Shown: piece by piece, positions 16,803 to 25,842 of the stretch | How the letters are laid out: each line of letters opens with the position of its first letter | Numbering within the stretch: position 1 is the first letter of the stretch | The notes under the pieces: generated by a model | What the model saw: the letters and a program-made list of their open reading frames with translations, nothing else | Told to the model about the DNA's origin: nothing | Database searches by the model: none | Assembly: GCF_042677205.1 (NCBI RefSeq) | Contig: NZ_JBHTIU010000012.1 | Coordinates: 124,001-188,000, forward strand | Direction of reading: 5' to 3' | Length of the DNA: 64,000 bases | Source of the DNA: Paenibacillus_L residui | GTDB lineage: Bacteria > Bacillota > Bacilli > Paenibacillales > NBRC-103111 | Translations under genes and position numbers: made by a program

Positions 16803-18419
16803 TTATACGCCCAGAAGCTGCTCCCTCTGTTTTTTCACATCGGGATGATCCAGGTACTCATCATAAGTCATCTGCTTATCGATCAGGCCATTAGGCGTTA
16901 TTTCGATAATGCGGTTCGCGATCGTCTGAATGAATTGATGGTCGTGGGATACGAAAATAAGCGTCCCGTCAAAATCAATCAGGCCGTTGTTTAACGCGGT
17001 GATCGACTCCAAATCCAAGTGGTTGGTCGGCTCATCCATCAGAAGAACGTTGGCCCCCGACAGCATCATCTTGGAGAACATGCAGCGCACCTTCTCTCCT
17101 CCGGACAGTACGCTCGATTTCTTCAACGCCTCTTCCCCGGAGAAAAGCATCCTTCCAAGGAATCCGCGGATGAAAGACTCGTCCTGCTCCTTGGAAAACT
17201 GTCTAAGCCAATCGACCAAAGTCAGGTCGTTCTCGAAATAGCGGGCGTTATCCTTCGGAAAATACGCCTGGGTAGTGGTGACCCCCCAAGTATAGCTTCC
17301 TTCATCCGCCTCCATCTCTCCCATCAAAATTTGGAAAAGCGCCGTCTTGGCATTGCCGTAGGGTCCGACTAAAGCGATTTTGTCCCCTTTATTAACGACA
17401 AAGCTAACTTTGTTCAACAGCTTCTCGCCATCGACCTGCTTCGAAATGCTGTCCACGGTCAACAGCTGCTTGCCCGCTTCCCGCTCCGGCTTGAAATGGA
17501 TGTACGGGTATTTACGGGAAGACGGCTTGATGTCATCCAGCGTCAGCTTCTCCAGCAGCTTCTTCCGGGAGGTCGCCTGCTTCGATTTCGAAGCGTTGGC
17601 GCTAAAGCGCTGGATAAAAGCTTCCAGCTCCTTCCGCTTTTCCTCCACCTTCTTATTCGCTTCCTTGGCCAGCTTCAGAGCGAGCTGACTGGATTCATAC
17701 CAGAAGTCATAGTTTCCGACATACATCTGAATTTTACCGAAATCAATATCGGCGATATGCGTACAAACCTCATTCAGAAAATGCCTGTCATGGGATACGA
17801 CAATAACGGTGCCTTCATAGCCGTCCAGGAAATTCTGCAGCCAGCGGATCGACTCGAGATCCAGATGGTTGGTCGGCTCATCCAGCAGCAAAATATTCGG
17901 CCGTCCGAACAAAGCCTGAGCCAGGAGTACGCGAACCTTCTCGTTCCCGCTTAGCTCCTTCATCTTCTGATCGTGCAGCTCCTTGGGTATCCCGAGACCC
18001 ATAAGCAATTCAGCGGCATCCGATTCGGCTTCCCAGCCGTTCAATTCCTGAAACTCGCCTTCAAGCTCGGCCGCCCTCATCCCGTCCTCGTCGGAGAAAT
18101 CTGGCTTGGCATACAGAGCATCCTTCTCTTCCATAATTTCGTACAGCCGGGTATGCCCCATGATGACCGTCTTTAACACTTCAAATTCATCATATTCGAA
18201 ATGGTTCTGCTTCAAAACAGCGAGTCGTTCGCCCGGCGTTATATGAACTTCTCCGTTCGTAGGCTCGATCTCTCCCGACAATATTTTAAGAAAGGTCGAT
18301 TTGCCCGCGCCGTTAGCGCCGATCAACCCGTAGCAGTTCCCTGGAGTAAATTTAATATTAACGTCTTCAAAAAGTGCCCGGCTGCCGAAGCGCAGCCCTA
18401 AATTACTTGTGCTGATCAT
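16803..18419 (-). CDS. ykpA: ABC-F ATPase YkpA
   Basis: A 538-aa soluble ABC-F protein with two ATPase domains joined by a long linker (about 240-310), no membrane part; ABC-F proteins act on ribosomes. Domain 1: Walker A GANGAGKST (about 34-42), signature LSGNEK, Walker B LLLDEPTNHLD. Domain 2: P-loop GPYGNAKT, signature LSGGEK, Walker B LLMDEPTNHLD. The P-loop of domain 2 and the signature of domain 1 both deviate. In the head-to-tail dimer these two build the same ATP site, so one site is degenerate. Bacillus YkpA shows comparable deviations. The match to YkpA is strong throughout. Confidence 0.92.
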   Translation of the reverse strand: MISTSNLGLRFGSRALFEDVNIKFTPGNCYGLIGANGAGKSTFLKILSGEIEPTNGEVHITPGERLAVLKQNHFEYDEFEVLKTVIMGHTRLYEIMEEKDALYAKPDFSDEDGMRAAELEGEFQELNGWEAESDAAELLMGLGIPKELHDQKMKELSGNEKVRVLLAQALFGRPNILLLDEPTNHLDLESIRWLQNFLDGYEGTVIVVSHDRHFLNEVCTHIADIDFGKIQMYVGNYDFWYESSQLALKLAKEANKKVEEKRKELEAFIQRFSANASKSKQATSRKKLLEKLTLDDIKPSSRKYPYIHFKPEREAGKQLLTVDSISKQVDGEKLLNKVSFVVNKGDKIALVGPYGNAKTALFQILMGEMEADEGSYTWGVTTTQAYFPKDNARYFENDLTLVDWLRQFSKEQDESFIRGFLGRMLFSGEEALKKSSVLSGGEKVRCMFSKMMLSGANVLLMDEPTNHLDLESITALNNGLIDFDGTLIFVSHDHQFIQTIANRIIEITPNGLIDKQMTYDEYLDHPDVKKQREQLLGV

Positions 18420-18536
18420 TTATAGGAACCCCCTTCGCAAGGATCATTCTTATTCCGCAACAGCCTTCCTGTCCCAATCCGAAAATATAGGGCGAAGGCC
18501 GCAACTTCTATCTTAACATAAGAGGACGGTTTAAGC

Positions 18537-20471
18537 TCACTTTCTTTTTTCCTGCTCGATCTGCTCCACCAGCTCGGAAAGCTCCGCCCAGCGGTTCATC
18601 GCCCTCTCCAGCTCCTCCGATGCGATTCGCTCCTCTTCATAAAGCGACTGGACCTGAGTAAAATCACTTCCGGCCCCGGAGATTTTCTCCTGAAGCTGCT
18701 GAACCCGCTCCTCCAGTTCCGCAATAACCTCTTCAATTTCCTCCCATTCCTTCTGCTCCTTATAAGAGAGCTTTCGTGGGCGGTTGGAGTAAGAATCGGC
18801 CGACCTGCGGTTGTCGCCGGAACGGAGTGACTCTTCCGGCAGCCTCTTCTTCTCCGCTTCCTCTTCTCTGGCTTCTTCCCGCTTCAAGGATAAATAATCG
18901 GAATAACTGCCTTCGAAGGTTCGGATACGGCCTTCCCCTTCGAAAGCAAACAGCCGATCTGCTGTCCGGTCAAGGAAATAGCGGTCATGAGAGACCGTTA
19001 CGACCACTCCGGGGAAGCTGTCCAAATAATCTTCCAGAACGGTCAATGTCTCGACGTCCAGATCATTGGTCGGCTCATCCAGCAGCAGAACATTCGGCTC
19101 CCCCATCAAGGTCCGCAGCAAATACAGCCGTCTGCGTTCCCCTCCCGACAGCTTGCCAATGCGGTTCCATTGGGCGGCCGGCGGGAAGAGGAATCGTTCC
19201 AGCATCTGTGCTGCGGAAATTGTCTGACCGTCTTGGGTGCGAATCATCTCCGCCCCTTCTTTAATGTAATCGATCACGCGCATCTGTTCGTCCATGTCCT
19301 GGCTTTCCTGGGTATAGTACGCCAGCTTGACGGTTTGTCCGATTTCGATCCGTCCTTCATCCGGCTGCATCCGGCCGGCCAACAGTTGGAGCAAGGTCGT
19401 TTTGCCGCTGCCATTCCGGCCAATGATTCCGATGCGATCCTTAGGCAGCATGATGTAGCTGAAATCTGAAATCAAGATTCGCCCGCCGAAAGCTTTCGAC
19501 AGGTGCTCGATCTCAATGATTTTCTTGCCCAATCTGGAGGCGGAAACCGATAGATCCAGTGACTCCGCTTGTGCTCCGGGCCCCCTCTCCTTAAGCTCCT
19601 CCACCCGCTGAACACGGGCCTTCTGTTTCGTCGTTCTCGCTCTGGCCCCTCTTCTGAGCCAGGCTAATTCCCGGCGAAGCATATTCTGTCTCTTGGCCTC
19701 GCTTGAAGCCTCCTGCTCCTCCCGCTCCGCCTTCTTCTCCAGAAAGACACCGTAGTTTCCTTCGTAGCTGTACAGTTGGCCTCTGCTGATTTCGAAAATT
19801 CTGTCGGTAACACGGTCAAGAAAATAGCGGTCATGGGTGACAAGCAGCAGGGCCCCTCTGTATTTGGACAAATGCTCTTCCAGCCATTCCACCGTATCGT
19901 TATCAATATGGTTCGTCGGCTCGTCCAGAATAAGCAGATCGGCGGGTTGGATCAATGCGGCAGCCAAAGCCACCCTTTTGCGCTGGCCTCCCGACAATAG
20001 AGCGGCCGGTTTATCGAATTCGAAAATTCCCAATCGGGTCAAAATGGTTTTGGCCTGTGTTCCCGCTTCCCATGCATCCGCTGCATCCATCTTGCCCTGC
20101 GCCTGAAACAGCCGGCGTTGAGCGGCCTCATCCTCGGGGCTGCGCTCCAGATCGAGTAAGGCCGACTCGTATTCCCGGACGGCCTGCATGATGGGGCTGT
20201 CGCCTTTATACAAGTATTCGAGAACAGTCGTCCCTTCTTCGAAATCCGGATTTTGCGGCAAATATTCGACACGGAATTGCCGCGAATGAATGACCTCGCC
20301 TTGATCCGCGGTCTCCAAGCCCGCCACGATTTTCAGCAAGGTCGATTTGCCGGTACCGTTCACCCCTATTAGGCCTATCCGCTGCTTCTCGGCAATCGAG
20401 AAGGTTATATCGTTAAACAGTATTTTATCGCCATAGCTTTTGGATAAATGCTCTGCTGTTAAAATGTTCAT
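18537..20471 (-). CDS. yfmR: ABC-F ATPase YfmR (Uup-like)
   Basis: A 644-aa ABC-F ATPase: domain 1 with GVNGTGKST and LSGGQRKR, LLILDEPTNHIDND; linker with LAWLRRGARARTTKQKAR; domain 2 with GRNGSGKTT, LSGGERRR, LLLDEPTNDLD. From about residue 540 a charged coiled coil runs to the end, the hallmark of Uup/YfmR. YfmR-type factors resolve ribosome stalls such as those on polyproline. Both ATP sites look canonical. The stop is 118 bp upstream of ykpA, on the same strand; the M42 peptidase gene ends only 6 bp before its start, so an operon is likely. Confidence 0.92.
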   Translation of the reverse strand: MNILTAEHLSKSYGDKILFNDITFSIAEKQRIGLIGVNGTGKSTLLKIVAGLETADQGEVIHSRQFRVEYLPQNPDFEEGTTVLEYLYKGDSPIMQAVREYESALLDLERSPEDEAAQRRLFQAQGKMDAADAWEAGTQAKTILTRLGIFEFDKPAALLSGGQRKRVALAAALIQPADLLILDEPTNHIDNDTVEWLEEHLSKYRGALLLVTHDRYFLDRVTDRIFEISRGQLYSYEGNYGVFLEKKAEREEQEASSEAKRQNMLRRELAWLRRGARARTTKQKARVQRVEELKERGPGAQAESLDLSVSASRLGKKIIEIEHLSKAFGGRILISDFSYIMLPKDRIGIIGRNGSGKTTLLQLLAGRMQPDEGRIEIGQTVKLAYYTQESQDMDEQMRVIDYIKEGAEMIRTQDGQTISAAQMLERFLFPPAAQWNRIGKLSGGERRRLYLLRTLMGEPNVLLLDEPTNDLDVETLTVLEDYLDSFPGVVVTVSHDRYFLDRTADRLFAFEGEGRIRTFEGSYSDYLSLKREEAREEEAEKKRLPEESLRSGDNRRSADSYSNRPRKLSYKEQKEWEEIEEVIAELEERVQQLQEKISGAGSDFTQVQSLYEEERIASEELERAMNRWAELSELVEQIEQEKRK

Positions 20472-20477
20472 TATCGG

Positions 20478-21524
20478 TCAACTCCCGGCTTCGTCCGTTA
20501 TATAAGCAGCCAATAAAGCTGTCGTATTCCACAACGCCTTCTCATGAGTTCTTTCTACCGCATGGGAAGCCTGAACTCCGGGGCCGACCAGAGCAGCCCG
20601 GATGTTGCTGCCGCCGCGCAGCGCAGCAGATGCATCGGAGCCGTAGAAGGGATACAGATCGACGGCAAAATCCAGTTTGTCACGTTCGGCCAAACGAATC
20701 AGCTTCGAGGTCATTTCATAGTCATAGGGACCGGTCGAATCCTTGGCGCAGATGGACACGTCCTTCTCCGTACAGGTCAAATCGTCCCCGATGGCCCCCA
20801 TATCGACAGCAATCAGCTCCCGAATATCTTCCGGGATATAGGACGAGCCGTGACCGACCTCTTCATAGACGGAAATGAAGATTTTTACCGTTCTTGGCAG
20901 CTCTATGTTTCTCGCAACAATCCACTCCAACAATCCGAACAGACAGGCTACTCCCGCTTTATCATCCAAGTGCCTGGACTTGATCCATCCGTTAGGCAGA
21001 AAACGGGTTCGGGGATCAAAGGAAACATAGTCTCCCGCCCGAATGCCCAGCGCTTCCACATCTGCCCTGTTGGCGACTTCCTCATCCAGCCGGATCTCCA
21101 TATTTGCCTCTTCGCGCTTCAAATCCCGGGCATCCGGATAAACGTGAACGGAAGGACTGGTCGTTAGAATGGTACCCGAGTACTGTCTCCCGTCACGAGT
21201 ATGTACCGTACAGTACTCTCCTTCAATGGAGCTCATTGCAAAACCGCCTACGGGGGATAAGCGGAGACGCCCGGAATCTTTGACGGATCGGACCATCGCC
21301 CCCAAGGTATCCACGTGAGCCGTCAGCCCGATCGGCGGGACGCTACGGCCTTGGACCGTGATGACTCCCCCGCCCTTGGGCAGCAGCTCGAACTGGCCGC
21401 CCAGCTTCAAGGCTTCTTGAGCGATCAGTTCCATGGCTTCCTTGCAGTAACCGCTCGGACTTGGAATAGACAGCAGACGCCGCAGAAAATCCAGCACATA
21501 GTCACGGTTGATTTGATCCATCAT
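20478..21524 (-). CDS. M42-family metallo-aminopeptidase
   Basis: A 348-aa cytosolic zinc/cobalt aminopeptidase of family M42 (glutamyl aminopeptidase/YsdC type). Metal and catalytic residues are visible: HVD in GLTAHVDTLG (about 77), DDKAG in SRHLDDKAGVACLFG (about 190), EE in YEEVGHG (about 225), D in IAVDMG, and H in ASHAVERTHE near the C-terminus. PFYGSDASAA supplies the typical loop. It trims N-terminal residues from peptides. Start ATG has GGAGGGATTT upstream. It is the first gene of a probable peptidase-yfmR-ykpA unit. Confidence 0.9.
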   Translation of the reverse strand: MMDQINRDYVLDFLRRLLSIPSPSGYCKEAMELIAQEALKLGGQFELLPKGGGVITVQGRSVPPIGLTAHVDTLGAMVRSVKDSGRLRLSPVGGFAMSSIEGEYCTVHTRDGRQYSGTILTTSPSVHVYPDARDLKREEANMEIRLDEEVANRADVEALGIRAGDYVSFDPRTRFLPNGWIKSRHLDDKAGVACLFGLLEWIVARNIELPRTVKIFISVYEEVGHGSSYIPEDIRELIAVDMGAIGDDLTCTEKDVSICAKDSTGPYDYEMTSKLIRLAERDKLDFAVDLYPFYGSDASAALRGGSNIRAALVGPGVQASHAVERTHEKALWNTTALLAAYITDEAGS

Positions 21525-21679
21525 TGAAATCCCTCCTGGAATATGGAATACATTGTTCGCGAAATGTTAATATAACGAGTAAAAACAGCACGAAGTGGTT
21601 ACAGTTATTATGGTAAAATGATTGAACAGCCAGCATTGATTTATGGCCTTAAGGCCGATAACGGAAGGAGGACTAAGCT

Positions 21680-22012
21680 ATGTCGGAAACACTTCCCCCT
21701 AAAACTTGTTCAATAGACCGTTTGATCACCGTTGAGGAAGATATTCAAAAAGTGCTGAACGGCACAAAATCCGCACAAAGGCGAAACGGACGCTACGCCG
21801 ATCCGGGAGAGATTATGGAGCTGAACGGCCGTTCCTTCGAAGTCTATAATGTCTACAGGCAATCTCTGGGCGAACTGACCGATGCCCAAGCTCAAGCGGA
21901 AGGCTTCGAGAGTCTGGAAGCATACAAGCAATATATTTTGTCCATGCATCCAGGAATGCCCTGGTCAGCGAATATGAAAGTATGGGTACATGAATTCCGC
22001 CCCATCGCTTAA
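21680..22012 (+). CDS. ASCH-domain protein
   Basis: A 110-aa ASCH/PUA-like beta-barrel protein. Family hallmarks: VEEDIQKVLNGTKSAQRRNG at residues 18-37, and the C-terminal SMHPGMPWSANMKVWVHEF. ASCH proteins bind RNA or nucleotides and some act on modified nucleosides; the role here is unknown. Start has GGAAGGAGG. It is monocistronic, followed by a hairpin terminator. Confidence 0.85.
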   Translation: MSETLPPKTCSIDRLITVEEDIQKVLNGTKSAQRRNGRYADPGEIMELNGRSFEVYNVYRQSLGELTDAQAQAEGFESLEAYKQYILSMHPGMPWSANMKVWVHEFRPIA

Positions 22013-22064
22013 GCTTCTGACAACTTATGGCCGTCAGCCCGGCGAACCTGCTATTTCAACTTTG

Positions 22065-22098
22065 CAGTGTAGTTCCATTTAGGATACTACACTGTTTT
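22065..22098 (+). terminator. Hairpin terminator after the ASCH gene
   Basis: CAGTGTAGTTCC (22065-22076), loop ATTTA, GGATACTACACTG (22082-22094, one bulge), then TTTT. Because it also lies 36 bp before the next start, it could alternatively be an operator palindrome. Confidence 0.7.
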
Positions 22099-22133
22099 AC
22101 TGTATTTTTCAAACGTTCCGGAGGATAAACCGA

Positions 22134-22565
22134 ATGTATTCGTTGTTGTTGTATGTACATATATTAAGTGCTGTTGCTTCCATCGGCCCTTTCCTGATTC
22201 TCTTCCCGCTGCTGCCCAAAATGCGCCGGGCTACGCAAGAGAGCCTTTCTCACTATGTGCCCATGTTTAAATATGCCGTGCGTCTGTGCAAGCATGCCGG
22301 ACATGTGCTTGTCATATCAGGGGCTCTTCTTATTTGGATCACTCACTGGACATGGCTGACCTCTTGGGTAGTGATGACGCTGGTTGTCATGTTTGGCTCG
22401 TTGTTTTTTATCGCCCGGGCCTTCTCTCCCACCCTGCGCAAAATTATGGAGCCCGAAGCGGATAAGGAAGCGCTGACCGCGAAGCTGCGGTTGAACCTGA
22501 TCCTATATCTCATTCTCATGCTGCTTATGATGTGGTTCATGGTCGCCAAACCCGAGCTGTGGTAA
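22134..22565 (+). CDS. Four-helix integral membrane protein, 143 aa
   Basis: A 143-aa protein with four membrane segments (about 5-25, 50-72, 76-95, 118-138). The first carries YVHILSAVASIGPFLILF, with a histidine in the membrane, as in small predicted heme- or quinone-site membrane proteins of the DUF2269 kind. A charged loop EPEADKEALTAKLR precedes the last helix. Start has CCGGAGGA. Function unknown. The tandem repeat begins about 100 bp downstream. Confidence 0.75.
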   Translation: MYSLLLYVHILSAVASIGPFLILFPLLPKMRRATQESLSHYVPMFKYAVRLCKHAGHVLVISGALLIWITHWTWLTSWVVMTLVVMFGSLFFIARAFSPTLRKIMEPEADKEALTAKLRLNLILYLILMLLMMWFMVAKPELW

Positions 22566-22660
22566 TAGGACCCCAGGAATCACATGATTGGGCCTCGCTT
22601 ATCGGTTATTGAAAATTATTGCAATATCCGACGGGGCCTCAACTCTCTTTTCTCCCCGCC

Positions 22661-23115
22661 CTTCTGACAGCTATCCCTTCGACTCAGTTTCTTTTGTGCC
22701 GGACCGGATGCTCTCACTGACCTTCTGACTGTTATCCCATTGAATCAGTACCTTTGTGCGAATAGTTGCCCTTCTCCGTTCTTTTGGCTGTTATCCCTTT
22801 GTCTCAGTTTCTTTTGTGCCGGACCGGATGCTCTTACTGATCTTCTGACTGTTATCCCATTGAATCAGTACCTTTTGTGCGAATAGTTGCCCTTCTCCGT
22901 TCTTTTGGCTGTTATCCCTTTGTCTCAGTTTCTTTTGTGCCGGACCGGATGCTCTCACTGACCTTCTGACTATTATCCCATTGAATCAGTACTTTTGTGC
23001 GAATAGTTGCCCTTCTCCGTTCTTTTGGCCGTTATCACTTTGACCCAGTTTCTTTTGTGACGGACCGGATGCTCTTACTGACCTTCTGACTGTTATCCCT
23101 TAGGCTCAGTGTCTT
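22661..23115. repeat. Tandem repeat, ~120-bp period built of two ~60-bp halves
   Basis: GGACCGGATGCTCT recurs at 22701, 22821, 22942 and 23062. Each 120-bp unit contains two related 60-bp halves, each with a CTGTTATCCC core, then CAGT and CTTTTGTG. An inverted fragment of the same unit (GGGGATAACAGTCC) lies at about 23227-23240. No ORF spans the array; copies differ by point changes and single-base indels. The gap 22566-23476 has no gene otherwise. Confidence 0.9.
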
Positions 23116-23476
23116 TCTGGGACAAGATTCCGGCGTAAATGATTTTTAAAATTAGGCAAATAGGGTCGAAGCTTATTATCTCGGTTGACCGCTGAGAATC
23201 TCGGCAATTGCGCCTTTCTGAGTAAAGGGGATAACAGTCCAAAGCATCGACCGGGAGGATATTGAATGAAAGTCGGAAGTGAATTTTTGTTTCTTCAATG
23301 CCCAAATCACTATATATTTTTTCAGCTAAATAGAGTATGCAAAATCACCAGAAACATTAATTCGGGCTCATCCGTAGTAATCATCCCCCTCCCAGGCAAA
23401 GCGTGCTCTACCTTGAAAATCCGTCTATTATTCATTTTCTGATGGTGCCGTGCAAGCGGATTGGCCGTCTAACTAG

Positions 23477-23505
23477 AAAAAGGAGCCGCTTATAAAACGG
23501 CTCCC
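23477..23505 (-). terminator. Terminator after the Dabb gene
   Basis: GGAGCCG (23482-23488) pairs with CGGCTCC (23498-23504); AAAAA at 23477-23481 is a U-tract on the minus strand. Confidence 0.85.
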
Positions 23506-23528
23506 TCATACTAATCTTAGGCAAACAA

Positions 23529-23816
23529 TCAGCTCTCGTAATCTACTGCAACGGAGGATTCCCTCACGTTGTTCATATGCCGGATGACTTCCTGGTGGAC
23601 AGGATGTACCTGGTACGCCTGCAGATCGTCAAGAGTGTCGAACTTAGTAATCAAGGCGATATCATACGATCTCTCGGTATGGAGAACGTCCACACCAACT
23701 TCAATGTAGCGCAGCTGCGGGATTTTTCCTTCCATATTTCTTAAGACGTTAACTGTTTCGGATACTACCGCTTCCGATCTTTCCTTCAATTTAAAAAATA
23801 CAATGTGGGTAATCAT
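23529..23816 (-). CDS. Stress-responsive A/B-barrel (Dabb) protein
   Basis: A 95-aa ferredoxin-like alpha/beta-barrel protein. It starts MITHIVFFKLKERSEAVVSE, has the motif IPQLRYIEVGVDV and then YDIALITKFDTLDDLQAYQVHPVHQEV, all typical of Dabb dimers. Family members are stress-induced or take part in small-molecule cyclisation; no specific role can be assigned. It precedes its own terminator and is probably monocistronic. Confidence 0.88.
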   Translation of the reverse strand: MITHIVFFKLKERSEAVVSETVNVLRNMEGKIPQLRYIEVGVDVLHTERSYDIALITKFDTLDDLQAYQVHPVHQEVIRHMNNVRESSVAVDYES

Positions 23817-23950
23817 AACCGATGGCTCCTTCTCAAAATATAGTTAATTTCATCGTGCTGCTTCAACCCGTAAACCGAAGCTGCACGACGAAGCTTAAAC
23901 TCTTGGCGATCAGCCCCAGCCGCGAAGCCGGAAAATATAGCGGAAGGTTA

Positions 23951-25510
23951 TCAGGAAATGACCTGACGATGAGACCATTCCTCCACATTCCAGACCTTCG
24001 TAATCCAATTCTCATAGAAGTCCGGCTCATGACAGACTAACAGAACCGTGCCTTTGTATTCCTTGAGGGCTCTTTGCAGCTCCGCCTTGGCCACTACATC
24101 AAGGTGGTTGGTCGGCTCATCGAAGAGGATCCAGTTGCTCTCCCGCATGAACAATTTGCACAAGCGGACCTTGGCCTGCTCTCCTCCGCTAAGCATATTT
24201 AATGGCCGGGTAATATGCTCGTTCTTCAGACCGCACCGTGCAAGGGCTGCCCGAACCTCGTGCTGGTTCATATGCGAGAATTCGTTCCACACATCGTCGA
24301 TCGGTGTTAGATTGCCCGGCTTCACTTCCTGCTCGAAATAAGCCGGATACAGATAGTCTCCGGTGAAGGTCCTGCCGGATAACGGCTCGATCTTGCCAAG
24401 AATGGTCTTGAGAAGCGTCGACTTTCCTACCCCGTTGCTGCCGACAATCGCGATCTTGTCTCCGCGCTCGATGGTCACATTCAGCTTCGGCAGCAAAGGA
24501 CGGGTATAACCAATTTCCAGATCCTCCGCTTCGAAGACGATTCTTCCGCTGGCCCTCGATTCCTTGATCGTGAAAACCGGCTTCGCCGCCTCCTCGGGAC
24601 GGTCAATCTTCTCCAATCGGTCAAGCTGTTTCTGCCGGCTCTTCGCCCTGCCTGAGGTGGAGTATCTAGCCTTATTCCTTTGGATGAAATCCTCCTGCTT
24701 TTTAATAAACTCCTGCTGCTTTTCGTAGGCTTCGATATGCTGGCTCTTATTGATATCCGCCATCGTCAGAAATTTCTCATAGTTGGCCGAATACCGGGTT
24801 AATTTCGCGAACTCCAGATGGTAAATCACATTAACGACCTTATTCATAAATTCCGTATCATGGGAAATGAGGATAAACGCATACGGATATTCTTGTAAAT
24901 AGGACGTTAACCACTCAATATGACCGACATCCAAATAGTTGGTCGGCTCGTCCAGCAGCAGCACCGTCGGCTGCTCCAGAAGCAGCTTGGCCAGAAGCAC
25001 CTTCGTTCTTTGACCTCCGCTCAGGCTGGCGACATCCCGGTCGAGTCCGATCGCGTCCAGGCCAAGGCCGTTTGCGGTCTCCTCGATTTTCACATCAAGC
25101 ATATAAAATCCGCTATGATCCAGTCTTTCCTGAATTTCCCCCATCTGCTCAAGCAGGGGTTCCAGCTCTTCAGGTGAAGCATCGGCCATCTTCTCGGTAA
25201 TGGCCATCATCTCTTTCTCCTGCTCGTATAGGGGAAGGAAAGCTTCTTTCAATACATCGCGGACCGTCTTGCCTGGCTGCAGATTAGTATGCTGATCCAA
25301 ATAACCGTAACGGACATTCGGAGTCCACTCCGCCTTGCCCGTATCCTTCAGAAGCTGACCCGTTAATATATTCATTAACGTCGACTTCCCGACCCCGTTG
25401 GCACCGACCAATCCGACGTGCTCACCCGCCAGCAGCCGGAACGAAACGTTCTTGAACAACATCCGGTCGCCAAAACTATGACTTAAATCTTCAACTGTCA
25501 AAAGGCTCAT
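23951..25510 (-). CDS. yfmM: ABC-F ATPase YfmM
   Basis: A 519-aa ABC-F protein matching Bacillus YfmM in length and text. Domain 1: GANGVGKST, LSGGQRTKVLLAK, LLLDEPTNYLD; linker with KKQEDFIQRNKARYSTSGRA; domain 2: GSNGVGKST, LSGGEQAKVRLCK, and ILFDEPTNHLD. Both ATP sites look intact. No membrane domain is present, so it acts on the ribosome rather than as a transporter. It is the third ABC-F gene within 9 kb. Some ABC-F relatives protect ribosomes from antibiotics, but nothing here shows that specificity. Confidence 0.92.
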   Translation of the reverse strand: MSLLTVEDLSHSFGDRMLFKNVSFRLLAGEHVGLVGANGVGKSTLMNILTGQLLKDTGKAEWTPNVRYGYLDQHTNLQPGKTVRDVLKEAFLPLYEQEKEMMAITEKMADASPEELEPLLEQMGEIQERLDHSGFYMLDVKIEETANGLGLDAIGLDRDVASLSGGQRTKVLLAKLLLEQPTVLLLDEPTNYLDVGHIEWLTSYLQEYPYAFILISHDTEFMNKVVNVIYHLEFAKLTRYSANYEKFLTMADINKSQHIEAYEKQQEFIKKQEDFIQRNKARYSTSGRAKSRQKQLDRLEKIDRPEEAAKPVFTIKESRASGRIVFEAEDLEIGYTRPLLPKLNVTIERGDKIAIVGSNGVGKSTLLKTILGKIEPLSGRTFTGDYLYPAYFEQEVKPGNLTPIDDVWNEFSHMNQHEVRAALARCGLKNEHITRPLNMLSGGEQAKVRLCKLFMRESNWILFDEPTNHLDVVAKAELQRALKEYKGTVLLVCHEPDFYENWITKVWNVEEWSHRQVIS

Positions 25511-25842
25511 ACTCTATTCCAAATCTCCTGTCTATTCCTAATCATCGGTCTAACCCGTCGGTTTATTATAACACCAACTGAATCGGACAGGAAAGACGGC
25601 AGATTTTTTACAATAGGAATCTTTATATTTTACAGTAATTCCTACTGTCACAAAAAGCTTCTACTAATGCCGGGCGTCTTCAGTTCCTGGACTCCCTTCA
25701 AAGTACTGTATAAACCTTTATCGAAGTAAAGTCATGAAGAGCGACCGCGTTTAGAGGAAGGTTTGGACGCCGACTCTGTTGGAGTGCGGACGGAATAAGC
25801 TTCGAAGGTTACGTCACGTGGGGTATTGATATGGCCCCAGTT
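25511..25842. other. Intergenic gap without an identified gene
   Basis: The minus-strand frame of the FHA gene stays open for a further 36 codons past its TAA (to about 25735), ending in a Ser/Lys/Arg-rich stretch. That length is compatible with chance. An inverted pair TAGGAAT/ATTCCTA (about 25614-25646) is also present. I could not identify an RNA gene. Confidence 0.4.

Noticed and set aside
22661..23115. CRISPR array or coding tandem repeat
   Set aside because: The between-repeat parts are themselves repeated, and no frame stays open across the array.
25511..25842. Stop-codon readthrough extension of the FHA protein (36 further open codons)
   Set aside because: An open run of that length is not improbable by chance and no readthrough signal is visible.
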